64,000 bases of DNA from Diadema setosum (Eukaryota > Echinodermata > Echinoidea > Diadematoida > Diadematidae). Position numbers and translations under genes: made by a program. The number at the start of each line of letters is the position of its first letter. Position 1 is the stretch's first letter. Location: contig NC_092689.1 of NCBI RefSeq assembly GCF_964275005.1, positions 751,501 through 815,500 on the forward strand. The letters are read 5' to 3'. Shown piece by piece: positions 35,551 through 46,400 of this stretch. The notes beneath the pieces were generated by a model. The model was not told where the DNA came from and did not search any database. It saw only the letters and a list, made by a program, of their open reading frames with translations.

Positions 35551-38500
35551 TGTTGTTGTTGTTGTTGTTGTACTAGTAGTGGTAGTAGTAGTTTAATAGT
35601 AGCTAGTAGTAATAGGCATATTTATCATAATTTTAGTGGTAGTGATACTTTAAATTTGACACCAATTAATCGTCACTCCAATTAATCATAATGTTATTGT
35701 TGGTTCTGTTTGTTTGTTTGTGTTTCTTTTTCCTTGCTTCGAAAAAAGTAAGCCCACGTTCAGGCTAAATTATTACTGGTTTTTGCTTTGCAGAAGAACA
35801 CTCGGTTTCCACGTGTATGTTTACAACCATAAGCCCGGGGAATGCCATATCATCCAAGGAATAAGTGAGTATCAACAGTCATAGTTTAACCCTATAAAAC
35901 CCAAGCTATTTTGACTCCTTCCAGGCCCAAGGGGGGGGGGGGGCACATTGTGCCCCCCCCCTATATAACTTCTTTATTATATGATGTATGACCGTCATAT
36001 TTGGCACATGGGTAGAGCAACTCATACTCTACAAGACCCAACATCTGAAATTTCTCAAGGTCATCCACTGAGGGCGCTATTAACCAAAATATAAAGAAAT
36101 ACATAGGAAATACGCTAAAATCATGTTTTTTCTTTTTATTTCTTATCCCAAGTATATATGTTTTTATTTTATATCAATCATTTTCATATTTGCCACAAAG
36201 GAAAAGCAAGTCAACCTTCACTATTTGTTGCTGTTGAAATTTCTCAAGGTCAACATGTGGGGGCGCTATTCAATACAATATAAAGAAATATATGAAACCT
36301 ATGATGTTTTGCTTGGAATGGGTACATATATTGGTATCATATTTCATATTTCCAAAATATTGAAATTTTGAGTTTGCAGATTGTTAATATGATGAAGAAA
36401 TGATATTACAGGCAAAGCTTGTGTGAAGATAAAACAAAATAAAAGGGTAGTCTTTGGAAAATGCTGTGTTTTCGATTATTTCTATTATAAAATTGTTTGA
36501 TGCCTATGTCATATAAAAGATAAAGGAAATAATAAGAAGACCATTTCAGGGTAATTCACAACCATAATTACTTCACGTTTTGGTCCTTCAGCAAAGTACA
36601 GCCAAGAAAAACCCCATTTCATCCATTATTATATTGTTAACTGAAATTGGAACAGAAAATCATGCAAAATCTGACGAACATGGTTGTCAGTTTACGGTTG
36701 CCATGGCAACCAGCAATATCGGACATAGCTAAATTATATATCAAAATGTTACCAATAAGATTTTAGGTAAGGTCACCAAATTTGGTTGAAATCGAGTAAA
36801 GGGTGTAGGAGTGACAAACGAAAATAATATTATGGTAGGGGGCACAATGTGCCCCCCCCCCCCCTTAGGCTTTATAGGGTTAAGCGAAAAGATAATATCA
36901 CTTCGAGAGATAAAGAGATGACTGGTCATGGAAGGGAGGAAGGCAGACACAGTTATACTTTCCCGATTGCTTGCCGACTAACAAAAAGTTAATATCATGT
37001 AAGATTGTCTGTAATTATATACGAGACTCTGGTGAATAAAGAATGCATGCGGTACTCATTGATGGAGCCGTGATGCAAGAATATCGCTAAATAAAGCTTT
37101 TTTTTATAATTCTGCTTTAATATCCACACCTATATTTCAATTCTGCAGAGTCGTTGTGAAGAAAAGAAATCGAATACACAGAAAGTGTGAGATGATCAAT
37201 AATAACAAAACACACAGAGACAATCACGTAAGATGTCTGTAGAATTTCTACAAAGTAACCAAAGAGGTTCTATGTGTAATCTCTTTAGGAGTAGCACATT
37301 ACTATTGGGCATCTTTCTATGAAGACGAAGGAAGAGAGTCAATTCCAAATAGATTAATAAATGAAAACAAAACATGCATGACAATAGGCCTACGCTATTG
37401 ATAGCATAGTTTCCAGAGTATTTTTCTTTTGATGTTTTCGACATTTGGTTTATTGCACAGCTAATGGCTCGGAAGATATAGAATTACTCTCAGATGGTCA
37501 GGCCTTGATATCTTCGGTAAGTTATGCATATAAAGTGCACTGTGACTCAATATTAATAATTTATTTTCTTAATCGGAATGTTGATAATGTGATGATCTTT
37601 TAGTAGTAATGTTATATTGCCATAATTTTTTCTCTTTTAAATCTTGTATTGTCCTCTTCCACCTCCTTTTTTCTGACTACATTTTTTGCCGTTATCAAAA
37701 GATTTGATTTATGATGGTTTGATGTATTATGTGATTTAGCGTTTAGTTTACAATTTGAACAAAGTTTGCCAAGTCCCGTCGTGCATTATGTGTGACACTC
37801 TCATAGTTGATATACTTTCATTACCTCCGAAAAATCAGTTTGATAGCAAAATAAAGAAAAAAAAAGTCATGAATAATAAGTATACTGTGTAACAGTGCAG
37901 TACAATACAATACCAATACAATCTCGCTAGAAGGAATACTTAAGCTCTTTGACAACCAATAATTATCACATAACCTGAAGGCAATGAGTCCATACGTGCA
38001 CATAAATTTACTTAGTAAAAGAATGAGCCTAATAGGACATTTTCCAGATGAAAGTGAAGAAGTTCCCTGTGTAAAACCTGAACCAAAGGTCCTTTCATCC
38101 CACCCTTGTAATGTATCATTCTTGCTTTTCGTCCAACGTTGGTGACGGATAATTATATTCATGAAGAGATAAATTACTGTCAATTTATTTTGCTAGACTT
38201 CTACATCTACTCTTGCAGGGTTACCTTACGTTAAAGGAAAGGACAGAGCAGAGCCAACCAGGTCATATATACAGCTTCGATTTTCTCGGTCCTTCTCGTA
38301 AGGTTACCGAGCTCAAGATCACAGGAAACTATGACCCCAATCATCTTCATCCGCACGGGATAAGCTTGTATGTAGACAAGGAGAGCGGTATGTGGCAAAT
38401 TCTGTATCTACATTCAGCATTTGAATTAAATAGGCTCGTAACATCAGTGTAAATAGAAGTCAACGACCAACCTGAAAACTTAAATTTCCCCAGTCATCCG

Positions 38501-41500
38501 AGTACACAAAATGACACAACGTGCAATGAATTCCATTTATAATAAAGAAATCGTTTTTCCTGCTGTCTTCTTTTATTCATCCTAATAGATATTCAATAAC
38601 AAAGTGAAGAGATAAAAATCCTAAATAAGTAGAGAGAGTGATATATAATCCGTTGTCTAAAAGGGAGGTTATTAAGATACCTTCATTATAATCAAATGAT
38701 ATGTCTAGTTCTTGTAAAAGAAAGGACCGCTTAAAACCTAGAACCAGAAAAGAACGAGAAGCGAAGAAAAAGAAGGACGAATAATGTAACACAATACATT
38801 TTACTAAGAAATACATTCGCAGAATGTTCATTTCAGCAGAAGACAAGTGTCACAGAATTTGCCCGATTTCCATCCTTTTATATGGAAATAAACGGAACAA
38901 AGAAATTTTCATAACCTCTGAGAACTGTTGGCAGGCTGTAACTCATACAAGACGAAACGGAGGAAACAATGTGCATTCAGTTAACTCAAATATTTTAATT
39001 GTCTATAACTGTGGGTCTTGGTTTTACAGCAAATTATAAAAAGAGAAAAAACGAACATAAATTATTCCTGCTCAGTGGCTTTCTGGCTGTTAGGACTTGA
39101 TTATGTTTAACTCAAATTGGATTCATTTCACCTCGAATGGCTGTCACGGGTGTACGTTGCGTGACGATGGCTTATGACGACGATGTATGACGATGACAAT
39201 GCAGGTCGATGACGATGTCGGTCGACGACGGGGCCCCGTTACGCTGGTGCTGGTATGAACTGTCGCGTGGTCTGTCGTAGCAACTCTTCGCGATTGCCGT
39301 TCGCGTGGTCGCTCTCCCGACGGACGTCTTCGCGATGTCTCCTCAGCATCCAGGAATGAAGTTCAGTCGACAGTCTATGCTCCCTTTACTGCCTCGGAGC
39401 TGGTCGACAGTCGACGCCTTTTATGTGCCTGCCTCTTGCAGTGTCAGTGGGCCCTTGACCCTTCGGGAAACCCGGAAACCCACTATCTATGGGTATCTCT
39501 AGTTAATACTGACTGGGGTGGCGGCCCCTGTCACCGTTACCGAGTGGCCATTCTCATGCAATGTGTCACGGAGACAGCACCACAGCGTGATGTCCCCTTC
39601 AAGGCCTGATGTCATACTGCCGCTCCTTGCCACCCATAGCACTACCGTGGCTCTACCGAGAGCGGTCTGGAATTTCTTCTATTGAAATGCTAAACAGTTT
39701 GCATCAATTTACATGCTTAAGTGCTTATTTACAAATTCTATGCAAATTGACCTCAGTGGAGGAGAGCGTCTGTCACTCCACTCGTGACAACAAGTATAAT
39801 TGCATGAAATATGATTTATAATCCTTACCCCATAATGACCATAAATTAGTTCTTCTATTTTCAGCTGTTCTCATGGAAAGTGGAAAAAAGAAGAAGTTGA
39901 ATTACAATGAAACTGATCATATTGTTATGTTTCACACCAGCATTTAGTCCCTAATAAAATATACTTTCCATGATGAAATACATAGCCATACCCTTTAACA
40001 AAGGGAGATAATTTACTATGCATGTGATCGCCAAGATATAGATAAAGCGAGAGGTTTGCGTGAGGATCAACGAAAAACTATCATTCTCTTTGTACTCAGG
40101 TGAGGTGCACCTGTTTGTGGTCAACCATCTGGTAGCACGGGATGTTGTGGATATCTTCCTGTTTAAGAGGAAAACCAGGACTTTGGCTTTTAGGAGACGC
40201 GTGGAAGATGTCATCATGAAAAGGTATGCAAACTTCGCTAGATCTTATTCTTCCTAGAACAAGAAGCACTTTGCTGACGGTATACTGCCAAGGGCCAAAC
40301 AAACTTTTTCCTTTCAAATCATTTATTTTCACGACTGTTTTTTTCTTCTCTGGTGATTTTCCTTTAATGTGGCGCAGGTAGGACCTACATGTAGGCCTAT
40401 ATCGCCTAGGTACGTAATGATACACGGAAACGAAAGCTTTTTCGAGTAAGATCGAATGTAACACAAGAATTATTATCCTCATGAGAAAGATCTAAGTTTA
40501 TGAAATTTGAAACAGACATGCTTTACATAGAAAAGGTAAGAAAAGGAAGGTAATTACTATCAAGGTGATAAGCGATATGATTTTCATGATCTTCCATACA
40601 GTATGAATGACGTAGTCGCCGTCGGACCGAACGAATTCTATTTCACCAACGACGGCAGGAGTCTAAACCCGGCTATTCGGACCTTGGAACAATTCCTGAG
40701 GATTCGAAGCGGTGGCGTCTTCTTCTGTGACGTCACATATTGTAGGGATGTCAGTGAAGCTCTGTTTGAACCTAATGGGATTCAGTTGTCTAGAAATGGA
40801 CGGTAAGGAATAGACGTCATAATGGTTGCAGCGTGACAAGCGCAAATATGTCTTCATGAAATAGACCTCGGTCAGCCTTTTGTTTTGTTTTGTTTTTTGT
40901 GTATCTGCATGTTTGGATTAAATGGACACAAACTTTCGCACTGTGGTGTAGGTTCATGACAAATCGCAGAAATGGAGAAAGAATCATGTATGTCTACGCC
41001 TGTATGATCGTATTTGTAGGTACGGTATTGAGACATACACACACATACACACACATACATACATAATTATTACAGTCAAATCGATCAAAAGTTTACGATG
41101 CAAATTCATGCATACATCGCAAACAAAAGCAAACTTATTCATTTTAAGCTTTCAGCTATATGAAGTGCTCGAAAAGAGATTTGGTGGGATATACTACTAC
41201 GAATGCATGATGATAATATTTGTCCTCCTTTCCCATCTTTTGTTCTTCAGACATTTGTTTGTATCCCAGCCATTTGAGAGAGCCATTCAGATCTATCGAA
41301 GAGAATCTGATAACAGTCTAAAAAACAAAAAGGTTGGTAATAATCATTATAATTATCTTCTAGATATCTTCTATTACATGTCACAAGGATAATTAAAATG
41401 AAAATACGAGCTGTGACTCACAGCCCGTATTTTCATTTTAATTATAATTGTTTGACATTACGAAGTCATATTGTGTATGTAGACCGGATTGAAAAAAAAA

Positions 41501-41830
41501 AAAAATCTTTTTAAATCTATATCATGTTGCGTAGCACCCCTATATTCCTCTTGTTTTCCACCCCTAACCTTTGCTTTTCTCTCATATACTAGTGCCCCTC
41601 CCCCCCCCCCCACACACACACACAGGCACGCAAAGAGTATCCTTGTCCAAATTCGAAACAGTGACGCAAATGAGGGAAAAAAGGAAGTGCCCCTTGCTCT
41701 GTTTCAAAATACGTGAAACAAGATGATTAATCTGAAGTTGAATTAGTCGCTTGAAATAACATCAAAACTAAGAATTGTGAAAATAGTGTTTGTGTGTGTT
41801 GTTGTCTGATTGTTGTCTGATCGTTCGGTT

Positions 41831-41898
<68 letters not shown>

Positions 41899-43427
41899 AT
41901 TGTTATAAGAGGGTAAAAGGTCACTGGTACCTCTCCGGACGAAACGCTCGGGAAGTCATGGGTTTTGTTGCATTTTTTTTTTTCATTACCTTTTCCTATC
42001 CTCATTATTATTTTTTTTTTAAACCAAAAGTGTATGTGTGTGTGTGTGTGTGTGTGGGGGGGGGGGGGGTTGCAGCGCCCCCGTTCCACGGCCAATGTGT
42101 TGTATTTTTGTTTTCTGTTACAAAATTGAAGAAAAAAGAGCTGTTGCTAATACGATTAAACTCAATTATTTGCCAATCTTTCTCTTTAGCCAATTCAGAC
42201 GATTCATCTAGGCACAGCCCCAGATAATATATTTATAGACGACGAAGGTGACCTTTGGACCGGAAGTCATCCGGTTGGGTTCAAAGCTATGGAGCACTTG
42301 GAAGACAGGAGCAAAACGTGCCCATCACAGGTAACGTCAAGGAAGGTAGCCAAACCAGCAAACATACGCCCCAAAATATAGATCACGCATCTCTGGTCGT
42401 TATAAATATTTATAGTCTCACCGGTTTAAAAGGCCATTGTACCAAAATTCTCTATAATTTTCTGATAGACGCAATTCATATCAACATTCCCCTTCCCTAG
42501 AAACATCTCCCAAGGCCCCATGTCTCGTCTGCATCGTTTGCCTGGCTCAATTATTATCTGATCCATTTCATGATGAAATATCTGCACTCCCAGGGAAAAT
42601 TTCCTATACAGGCCCAAATAATTGTTGCATATAGCGCTACCTTCATTGAAACCTGAGTTTATCTTTAGATTCATTTTATGGTGACCCAATAACTAAGGAA
42701 AATTGAAAATAAATAGATAAACAGGGAATACCGAAGAAATACTTTAATTCGTTATTCCGCCAAACTGTTGTACTTTTCAAGTAAGCGGAAGTAGTAGGTC
42801 TATGATTGGGTTGACATACTGCCGTATCCACGCATCGACATAATGACTACCTGAATGAGATCGACAAAGGCGAACCATAACAAAGGCAATGTATATCAAT
42901 CAGTCCTTCCTCATTGTCTGTTTGTTTGTTTGTTGTTGTTGTTATTGTTGTTTGATACACATCTAATTATTCGGTACTATTGTTGGTCTCCTCCTCTGAT
43001 CTTGTGGATCAGAAGAGAAAGAAGAGAAGGAACACTGTGGAAAGAACGTCTGCCAGTCCTTGTCCAATGATTTCAGGATCGGGCTTGTATTAGTCCCCAT
43101 ATTAAGAGTTCAGACAGCCATTGCACGACAGTGACCGTATTGTTGTTCTTAGTAGTCTGCTTTTCAAGTCTTTCTTTTAAAATAATTTCCTAAATTTTCT
43201 CACTCTGTTTCGGGCCATTTTCCTTCCTACCTCATCCCATCACACAGGTCATACGAGTCAGATTCAGGACTTCCACTGAACCATACCAAGAGTACGAGTT
43301 AGACGAGGCGTACAGCGAGGAAGGGAATATGATTTCGATGGCGAGTACGGCTGTGTACTATCAGAACCAACTTCTCATCGGGACAGTCCGACATCGTCTT
43401 CTTCACTGTGAAGTCGTGGCCCTGTAA
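30175..43427 (+). CDS. PON: Paraoxonase/arylesterase (PON family), complete, nine exons
   Basis: Calcium-dependent lactonase/arylesterase with a six-bladed propeller fold, normally secreted or ER/HDL-associated through an uncleaved hydrophobic N-terminus. Exons: 30175-30242, 35794-35864, 37461-37516, 38219-38387, 40100-40223, 40602-40802, 41251-41332, 42190-42330, 43248-43427. Phases agree at every junction and give 363 residues (vertebrate PONs about 355). Residues 6-23 are hydrophobic. By alignment from memory with PON1: the disulfide pair is C40 and C358; calcium ligands are E51/D52 (NGSEDIELL), N165 (MNDVVAVGP), N221 (EPNGIQLS) and D269/N270 (APDNIFIDD); the His dyad is H111 (HPHGIS) and H131 (FVVNH). 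The start is supported by an in-frame TGA at 30148-30150 and A at -3. All donors are GT; exon 7 has the weak GTTGGT. Introns are loaded with repeats, including a LINE in intron 1. It looks intact and functional; which vertebrate PON it is closest to cannot be said. Confidence 0.95.
30243..31380. other. PON intron 1, left part
   Basis: Noncoding intron sequence between exon 1 and the repeat-flanked LINE. I see no further exon. Contains TAGGCCTA at 30290. Confidence 0.7.
31381..31520 (+). repeat. (TAG)n microsatellite, left flank of the LINE
   Basis: Interrupted TAG repeats running directly into the 3' tail of the LINE. The outer 32 bp (31381-31412) closely match 35586-35615 on the other side of the element. 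Confidence 0.9.
31631..33295 (-). CDS. LINE ORF, reverse transcriptase
   Basis: 554 codons with the reverse transcriptase motifs in order: LDMSAAFD at 178-185, GVPQGSCLGP at 236-245 and the catalytic YADD at 271-274. The C-terminal part has RVQNACARLV, LHWLPVKQRIIFKTL and KLWNNLPLFVR, typical of the CR1/L2 group. All catalytic Asp residues are present. No RNase H domain is visible. Confidence 0.93.
   Translation of the reverse strand: MCEDIQSKRADGFPNQSSYSEVQNKLSQFSPLCAHDVQKLVLKLNKKTCILDPIPTKLVVRNIDILLPVLTKIINLSLTSGHFHRNWKLAIVRPLLKKPGADLQFSNCRPVSNLQYVSKLVEAAVAGQIQQHLVTNDLLPTMQSAYRQNHSTETALLKVKNDLLLAMNKQQVVFLVLLDMSAAFDLIRHDILVNILQTHFGITDRALSWFESYLNDRRQRVQVDSSMSKEFDVPWGVPQGSCLGPLLFTLYASRLFHEIQHKFPEVMCHTYADDTQLYISFSPTAADENYTVSIIERCIVHLHKWLLSNNLLLNDKKTEFVICGTQQQVSKLRTESLKVIDVDIYPVESARNLGVWFDSRLAFDRHISEVCKNSFYHLFNIAHIRKHLTRESTEKIIHAFVTSRLDYCNSLFYGLPDNQLGKLQRVQNACARLVCNSPRFSHCRPLLRALHWLPVKQRIIFKTLLIVYRAIHGTAPVYIQELVELKTSLQTFYHLRSSRDQTLLKYPSGKSKVTLGDRAFLYAAPKLWNNLPLFVRQAVTINEFKARLKSHLLK
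33169..34110 (-). CDS. LINE ORF, endonuclease C-terminal half and linker
   Basis: 313 codons continuing the endonuclease: TGDFNVHVDV, then HTLDLIISR and VSDHMSVMCHL with the catalytic-type Asn and His residues of EEP nucleases. A basic linker (RQMKRKRRKAEKKWMKSH) joins it to the reverse transcriptase. The first Met is inside the domain, so this is a piece of a longer ORF, not a gene of its own. The frame passes to the reverse transcriptase frame around 33170-33295. Confidence 0.85.
   Translation of the reverse strand: MSEFLQPHLFCKIPLIVTGDFNVHVDVNDNLDAIALRELLESVSCIQHVDVSTHTHGHTLDLIISRSSDDIVVGKPWADLLVSDHMSVMCHLRTQKPSVKVKKVMCRKIASIDFDTFQNDLRASDLSTCMCDDLDELVSLYENSLTSVLDKHASLVTKYVSERPKTPWFNEDIRQMKRKRRKAEKKWMKSHNKCDHDDYKSIRTMTLSLMNRARQDYYNECITENAADQKKLFHIAKSLLNMKKSIVDLPPHIDTENFVNELGMYFEQKVVKCVKTFSQKEQMDSPTNLLIQKFKISCHSFLRYVHMMCKSWF
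34107..35132 (-). CDS. LINE ORF, N-terminal part with signal-like start, 2A-like motif and EEP beginning
   Basis: 341 codons. Residues 1-25 have a hydrophobic core (VLVATLGILALLNV) ending near GGECA, like a signal peptide. Residues 65-74 read DGDVHPNPGP, matching the 2A ribosome-skipping motif D(V/I)ExNPGP except for H in place of E. A Cys/Ser/Arg-rich linker follows, and from about residue 218 the apurinic endonuclease domain starts (CSLNVRSLRN, DLYAFTETWL). The endonuclease continues in the next frame, so a frameshift near 34110 breaks it. Confidence 0.85.
   Translation of the reverse strand: MSPIHPVLVATLGILALLNVGGECANFPSLHHIVQQPFTRKQFLQRRIAYYVNGSATFQCQLLRDGDVHPNPGPDEREFNRESTCKSLCQSQYTSQDLLELQHGSNYLLPKHVYATIKTLGLNCIKPTRRSKRGGVKTRSWRHHQRGTAPSPSVCSSNSNANITHPAAQLTCNLPKDIPISVITSSRRCVKHHKRNRQFSNLIKIIPQSSFASYFKLCSLNVRSLRNKSIAVFDYICDSNADLYAFTETWLTDKDSAVIGDVVPTGYKFSHRPRTGRRGGGTALMYRDCLHVKKVDDGEKQSFEFSVYNITINSFQFRIINLYRPPYSEQHRISFGVFLHE
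35477..35615 (+). repeat. (TAG)n(TTG)n microsatellite, right flank of the LINE
   Basis: About 25 TAG units followed by about 7 TTG units and TAG variants. Directly abuts the 5' end of the LINE, after a doubled GCGCTCGATCCAT. The poly-Val and poly-Ser frames through it are artefacts. Confidence 0.95.
35886..36883. mobile_element. 998-bp TTAA-flanked nonautonomous DNA transposon
   Basis: Bounded by TTAA at 35886-35889 and 36880-36883. The left end reads TTAACCCTATAAAACCCAAG and the right end is the complement of TTAACCCTATAAAGCCTAAG. Each end is followed by a G-run and the palindrome GCACATTGTGC with flanking C-runs, so the inverted ends are about 50 bp; the left has an extra 26-bp piece. The TTAA target and CCC start fit the piggyBac group (Kolobok also uses TTAA). 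The interior has no transposase. Two interior stretches starting CAAGGTCA near 36058 and 36246 are similar (GGGCGCTATT, ATATAAAGAAAT). It lies in PON intron 2. Confidence 0.85.
39142..39789. mobile_element. GC-rich island; possible solo LTR
   Basis: A roughly 500-bp GC-rich, CpG-bearing patch in otherwise AT-rich PON intron 4. It starts TGTCACGGGTG and a matching inverted end CTCGTGACA closes at 39789, giving the TG...CA ends and short inverted repeat of a Ty3/gypsy-type LTR of about 650 bp. I see no convincing target-site duplication and no internal retroelement genes beside it. If correct it is an old solo LTR fossil. A CpG-rich regulatory patch is an alternative. Confidence 0.3.
41389..41445. 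repeat. 57-bp near-perfect palindrome in PON intron 7
   Basis: ATAATTAAAATGAAAATACG on the left is repeated in reverse complement on the right; counting the centre GCTGTGACTCACAGC, the arms are 28 bp with one mismatch and a single central base. The centre contains TGACTCA, the consensus AP-1 site. It begins 56 bp after the weak exon 7 donor. Probably a minimal palindromic element; a regulatory role is only possible. Confidence 0.8.
41596..41626 (+). repeat. Poly-C/(CA)n tract
   Basis: A run of about 13 C followed by CA units in PON intron 7. Confidence 0.9.
41832..41898 (+). repeat. (TTG)n microsatellite
   Basis: Over 20 uninterrupted TTG units in PON intron 7. Poly-Cys and poly-Thr frames through it are artefacts. 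Confidence 0.95.
42030..42069 (+). repeat. (TG)n followed by a G-run
   Basis: TG repeats end in about 14 consecutive G, 120 bp before PON exon 8. The run could form a G-quadruplex in the transcript. Confidence 0.9.
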
Positions 43428-46400
43428 GGGCTGTCACTTCTGTGCTATCAGGGATTGCAGATCTACATATTCCCGATATGGTGCCCGTTATTGTAGGCCT
43501 ACATAAAAATTATTAATGTTTTACGAGTAACCCAAGCCATGATTACTCCCAAGTTTTGTGAAGATTGGACAACGCATTCTCAAAGAGAATATAATATATT
43601 CTCTTGTATTATATCTTATTAAACATACTATGCGGAATTGGCTACAAATTCGCCCCCCCCCCCCAAAAAAAAAAAAAAAATAAATAAATGAATGAATAAA
43701 TAAATAAATAAAAATCGGGCCTGGATCTGTTGTGAACAAATTCATCTACACCCATCAGTATACTTACTCAAGAGTGTTAACTCAGTGTTATCACTTCTGG
43801 TTTTATAAAATTTGTTTTCAAAGAGTGCCTATTTGGGGCTTCTGGGGTTGGGGTGTCCAATCGTGAAAATTTGACAATGCATTCACAAGGAAAAGGTTAA
43901 ATTGTGAAAAATCCGTCACAAATTGGAAATTGGTTACCCCCCCCCCCCCACCACAAAAAATTCTCCTTAAATATCTCTAAGAAATATTACAAGAAATGTA
44001 CCTAGTAAATTTTCTATTTTCAGTACATCGAATACCTGTACTTTGTATTGTGAAAATACATCTGCAAATGCATTTTGTCTTTTACTAGAGGGTTTTTTTT
44101 TGTTTTGTTTTGTGTTTTTTTTACTGATCATGGTTTTATTACTTATCAGATTATCCTACACGCATAGACAAACTAATAGTTGCTTCCAAACAAATCTTCA
44201 AGAAACATTTCGAAAAGAATGTAAATTTGGTCACATTATTATGACCAGACAGAGCATGTTTTACTAAAAGTTGCTGTAGTTCATTTATAAAGAAGAGAAA
44301 ATACAATTATTTGTATAATGCTTGTGTTAATGACAATTTAAATGTTTTGCTTTATTTTTTTGGATCATAAAAATTTTGAGATGATGTAATTTGTTTCAAA
44401 ACATGATTGTGTACTTTTTAATGTAAACCATGTATATATTATTAATAAATCTGCTCATGGAGCAATGAAAAATAACTTGTCTTGTTCACTTCCGGTTCTA
44501 GAGAAAATAAAAATGTACTAAAAGATTCCTTAATAATGGAACGGGGAGCAGGAGGGCATGGTGCCCATTTGAACAAACTGAAATCCTATCACCATAGGGA
44601 TGTTACCTGCCAAGCTTGGTGAATATCCATCACAGGTTGTAGAATGCATGTCAGAAAGCCAGTTAATGCAAGACAGCAAATAAAACTTCTTGTTATATAG
44701 ACTGGAGGGTTTTTCCCCCATGTCAATGTCTGGCACATTTGTTTTGCTTACAATACAAATTTAAATATATTTGGGGGTGAACTGCCTTCACTGCAAACTA
44801 CAAGGACCCATCATGCTGCACAACATATGATGCATCGGTATTTTTCAACAAGAATATTTTATTATGTATATAGAGCGTGACTTTGGTCTTTAAACCTTGG
44901 AACGTCTTGGTGCAATGATTATATTCACTTACACAACATGTCAAAAGCTACCGTCATTCAATGGCAAATACAAAATTCAAACCATATTTTCCCAATATAT
45001 GTTAGCACTGAATTCCCCTTTGTCAGTGATGTGTGGAAAAAAAAATAACCCAACATCAAGTTTGAAATGGGCACATCATGATATTGCACAATCTACTTTA
45101 AAAGATACCTATATGCACATATACATCATTCATAAATCTTATAATTTTCCATTAAATAGCAAAAAAATCTTGTTAGATATACTTATCAATGATTATTACA
45201 CCAATGCCTCACAAAAAAGTGAATAAAATTTCCCCACATAGCTTTTCGCATAGCAACAAGATTTCTCCAAATCATTGTTATGGAATACATGTAATATACT
45301 AGAAAGGGGAGGGGGAAAAAGGAAATTAAATTTCAATAATGGTTTCTTCTTATAGCCTGCTTGTTGAAGTAAATCAGTATTGGAAGTACATGACAGTACA
45401 TACAGGAAAAAAAGTTGTGTGTCAAATACATGTAGGCCTACTACATGAAAATGTAATACCACATTCCTACATGAAGAACATCCAAGCTGAACAACAAGCC
45501 TCCCTATTTTTTTCCTTGCTCTTTTTAAAATGAACACTATAATTTGTAGTTTCACTTCATTACGTACTGATTTGACATGTGAACGGTAGCAATGATTCCA
45601 TGTAAGGCAATTATTAAACATGACGGTGATTCATTCTCGACTGATCTAGTGTCTACATGTATACATAGCAAATGATAAGACACAGAGTTACTGAAACTAA
45701 TTTTGATTTCATGCATGACATGGTTTTGAAAATATATTACTTGTCTGTGAAGATGACCACACATGTCACAAAGTTATGAGCACTCTAGATCTACACCCCT
45801 CTTGTTGTCTCAAACACAAAAGCATCAGAAGAAGAAGGGATCAGAGCTGTCTTACCTGAAAGTCTTCATGATAAGGTAAATTCTCCAGTTTTCTCTACAA
45901 TCTCTAATAATATATAATCTTGATATGATGTGAAGCAATGGTCTAGTTCTGGCAATATTTCTTGAAATCTCAATTGGTCTTTGACAGAATTGAACGTTTG
46001 GTAGTATTTGGAATATACTGAGGCATATAGGTAAGACAGAGCTCCAGTTAGTGGGGCAGTTGACACTTTCTACACAAAAGGAAACAGAATACAGTAAGGT
46101 AAAACTAACTCAAGTAAATCCAACTGAATAAATAGACACTACAGGAATTAATAGAAAATCTAGCAGCAAAAACAGACTCTTTCAAGGTACAGTATATAGT
46201 GTTTGTGAGAAGAAAAACTTGCCATGATACTGAGCTGCACAGAGATATAAAATGTAGGCTTTACAACTCATATACACACAGGTAATGGTAGTAACTTATT
46301 TTGGAACACAAACAACTTACTACTACAGTATTCAAAAGCAAATGTAATGATATAAACTGAATAAAAAGGTCAGTGGACAATACTCATTCAATTTTTGCAT

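Noticed and set aside
35321-35596. Poly-Val and poly-Ser frames
   Set aside because: Translations of the TAG microsatellite flanking the LINE.
41727-42227. Poly-Cys and poly-Thr frames
   Set aside because: Translations of the TTG microsatellite in PON intron 7.
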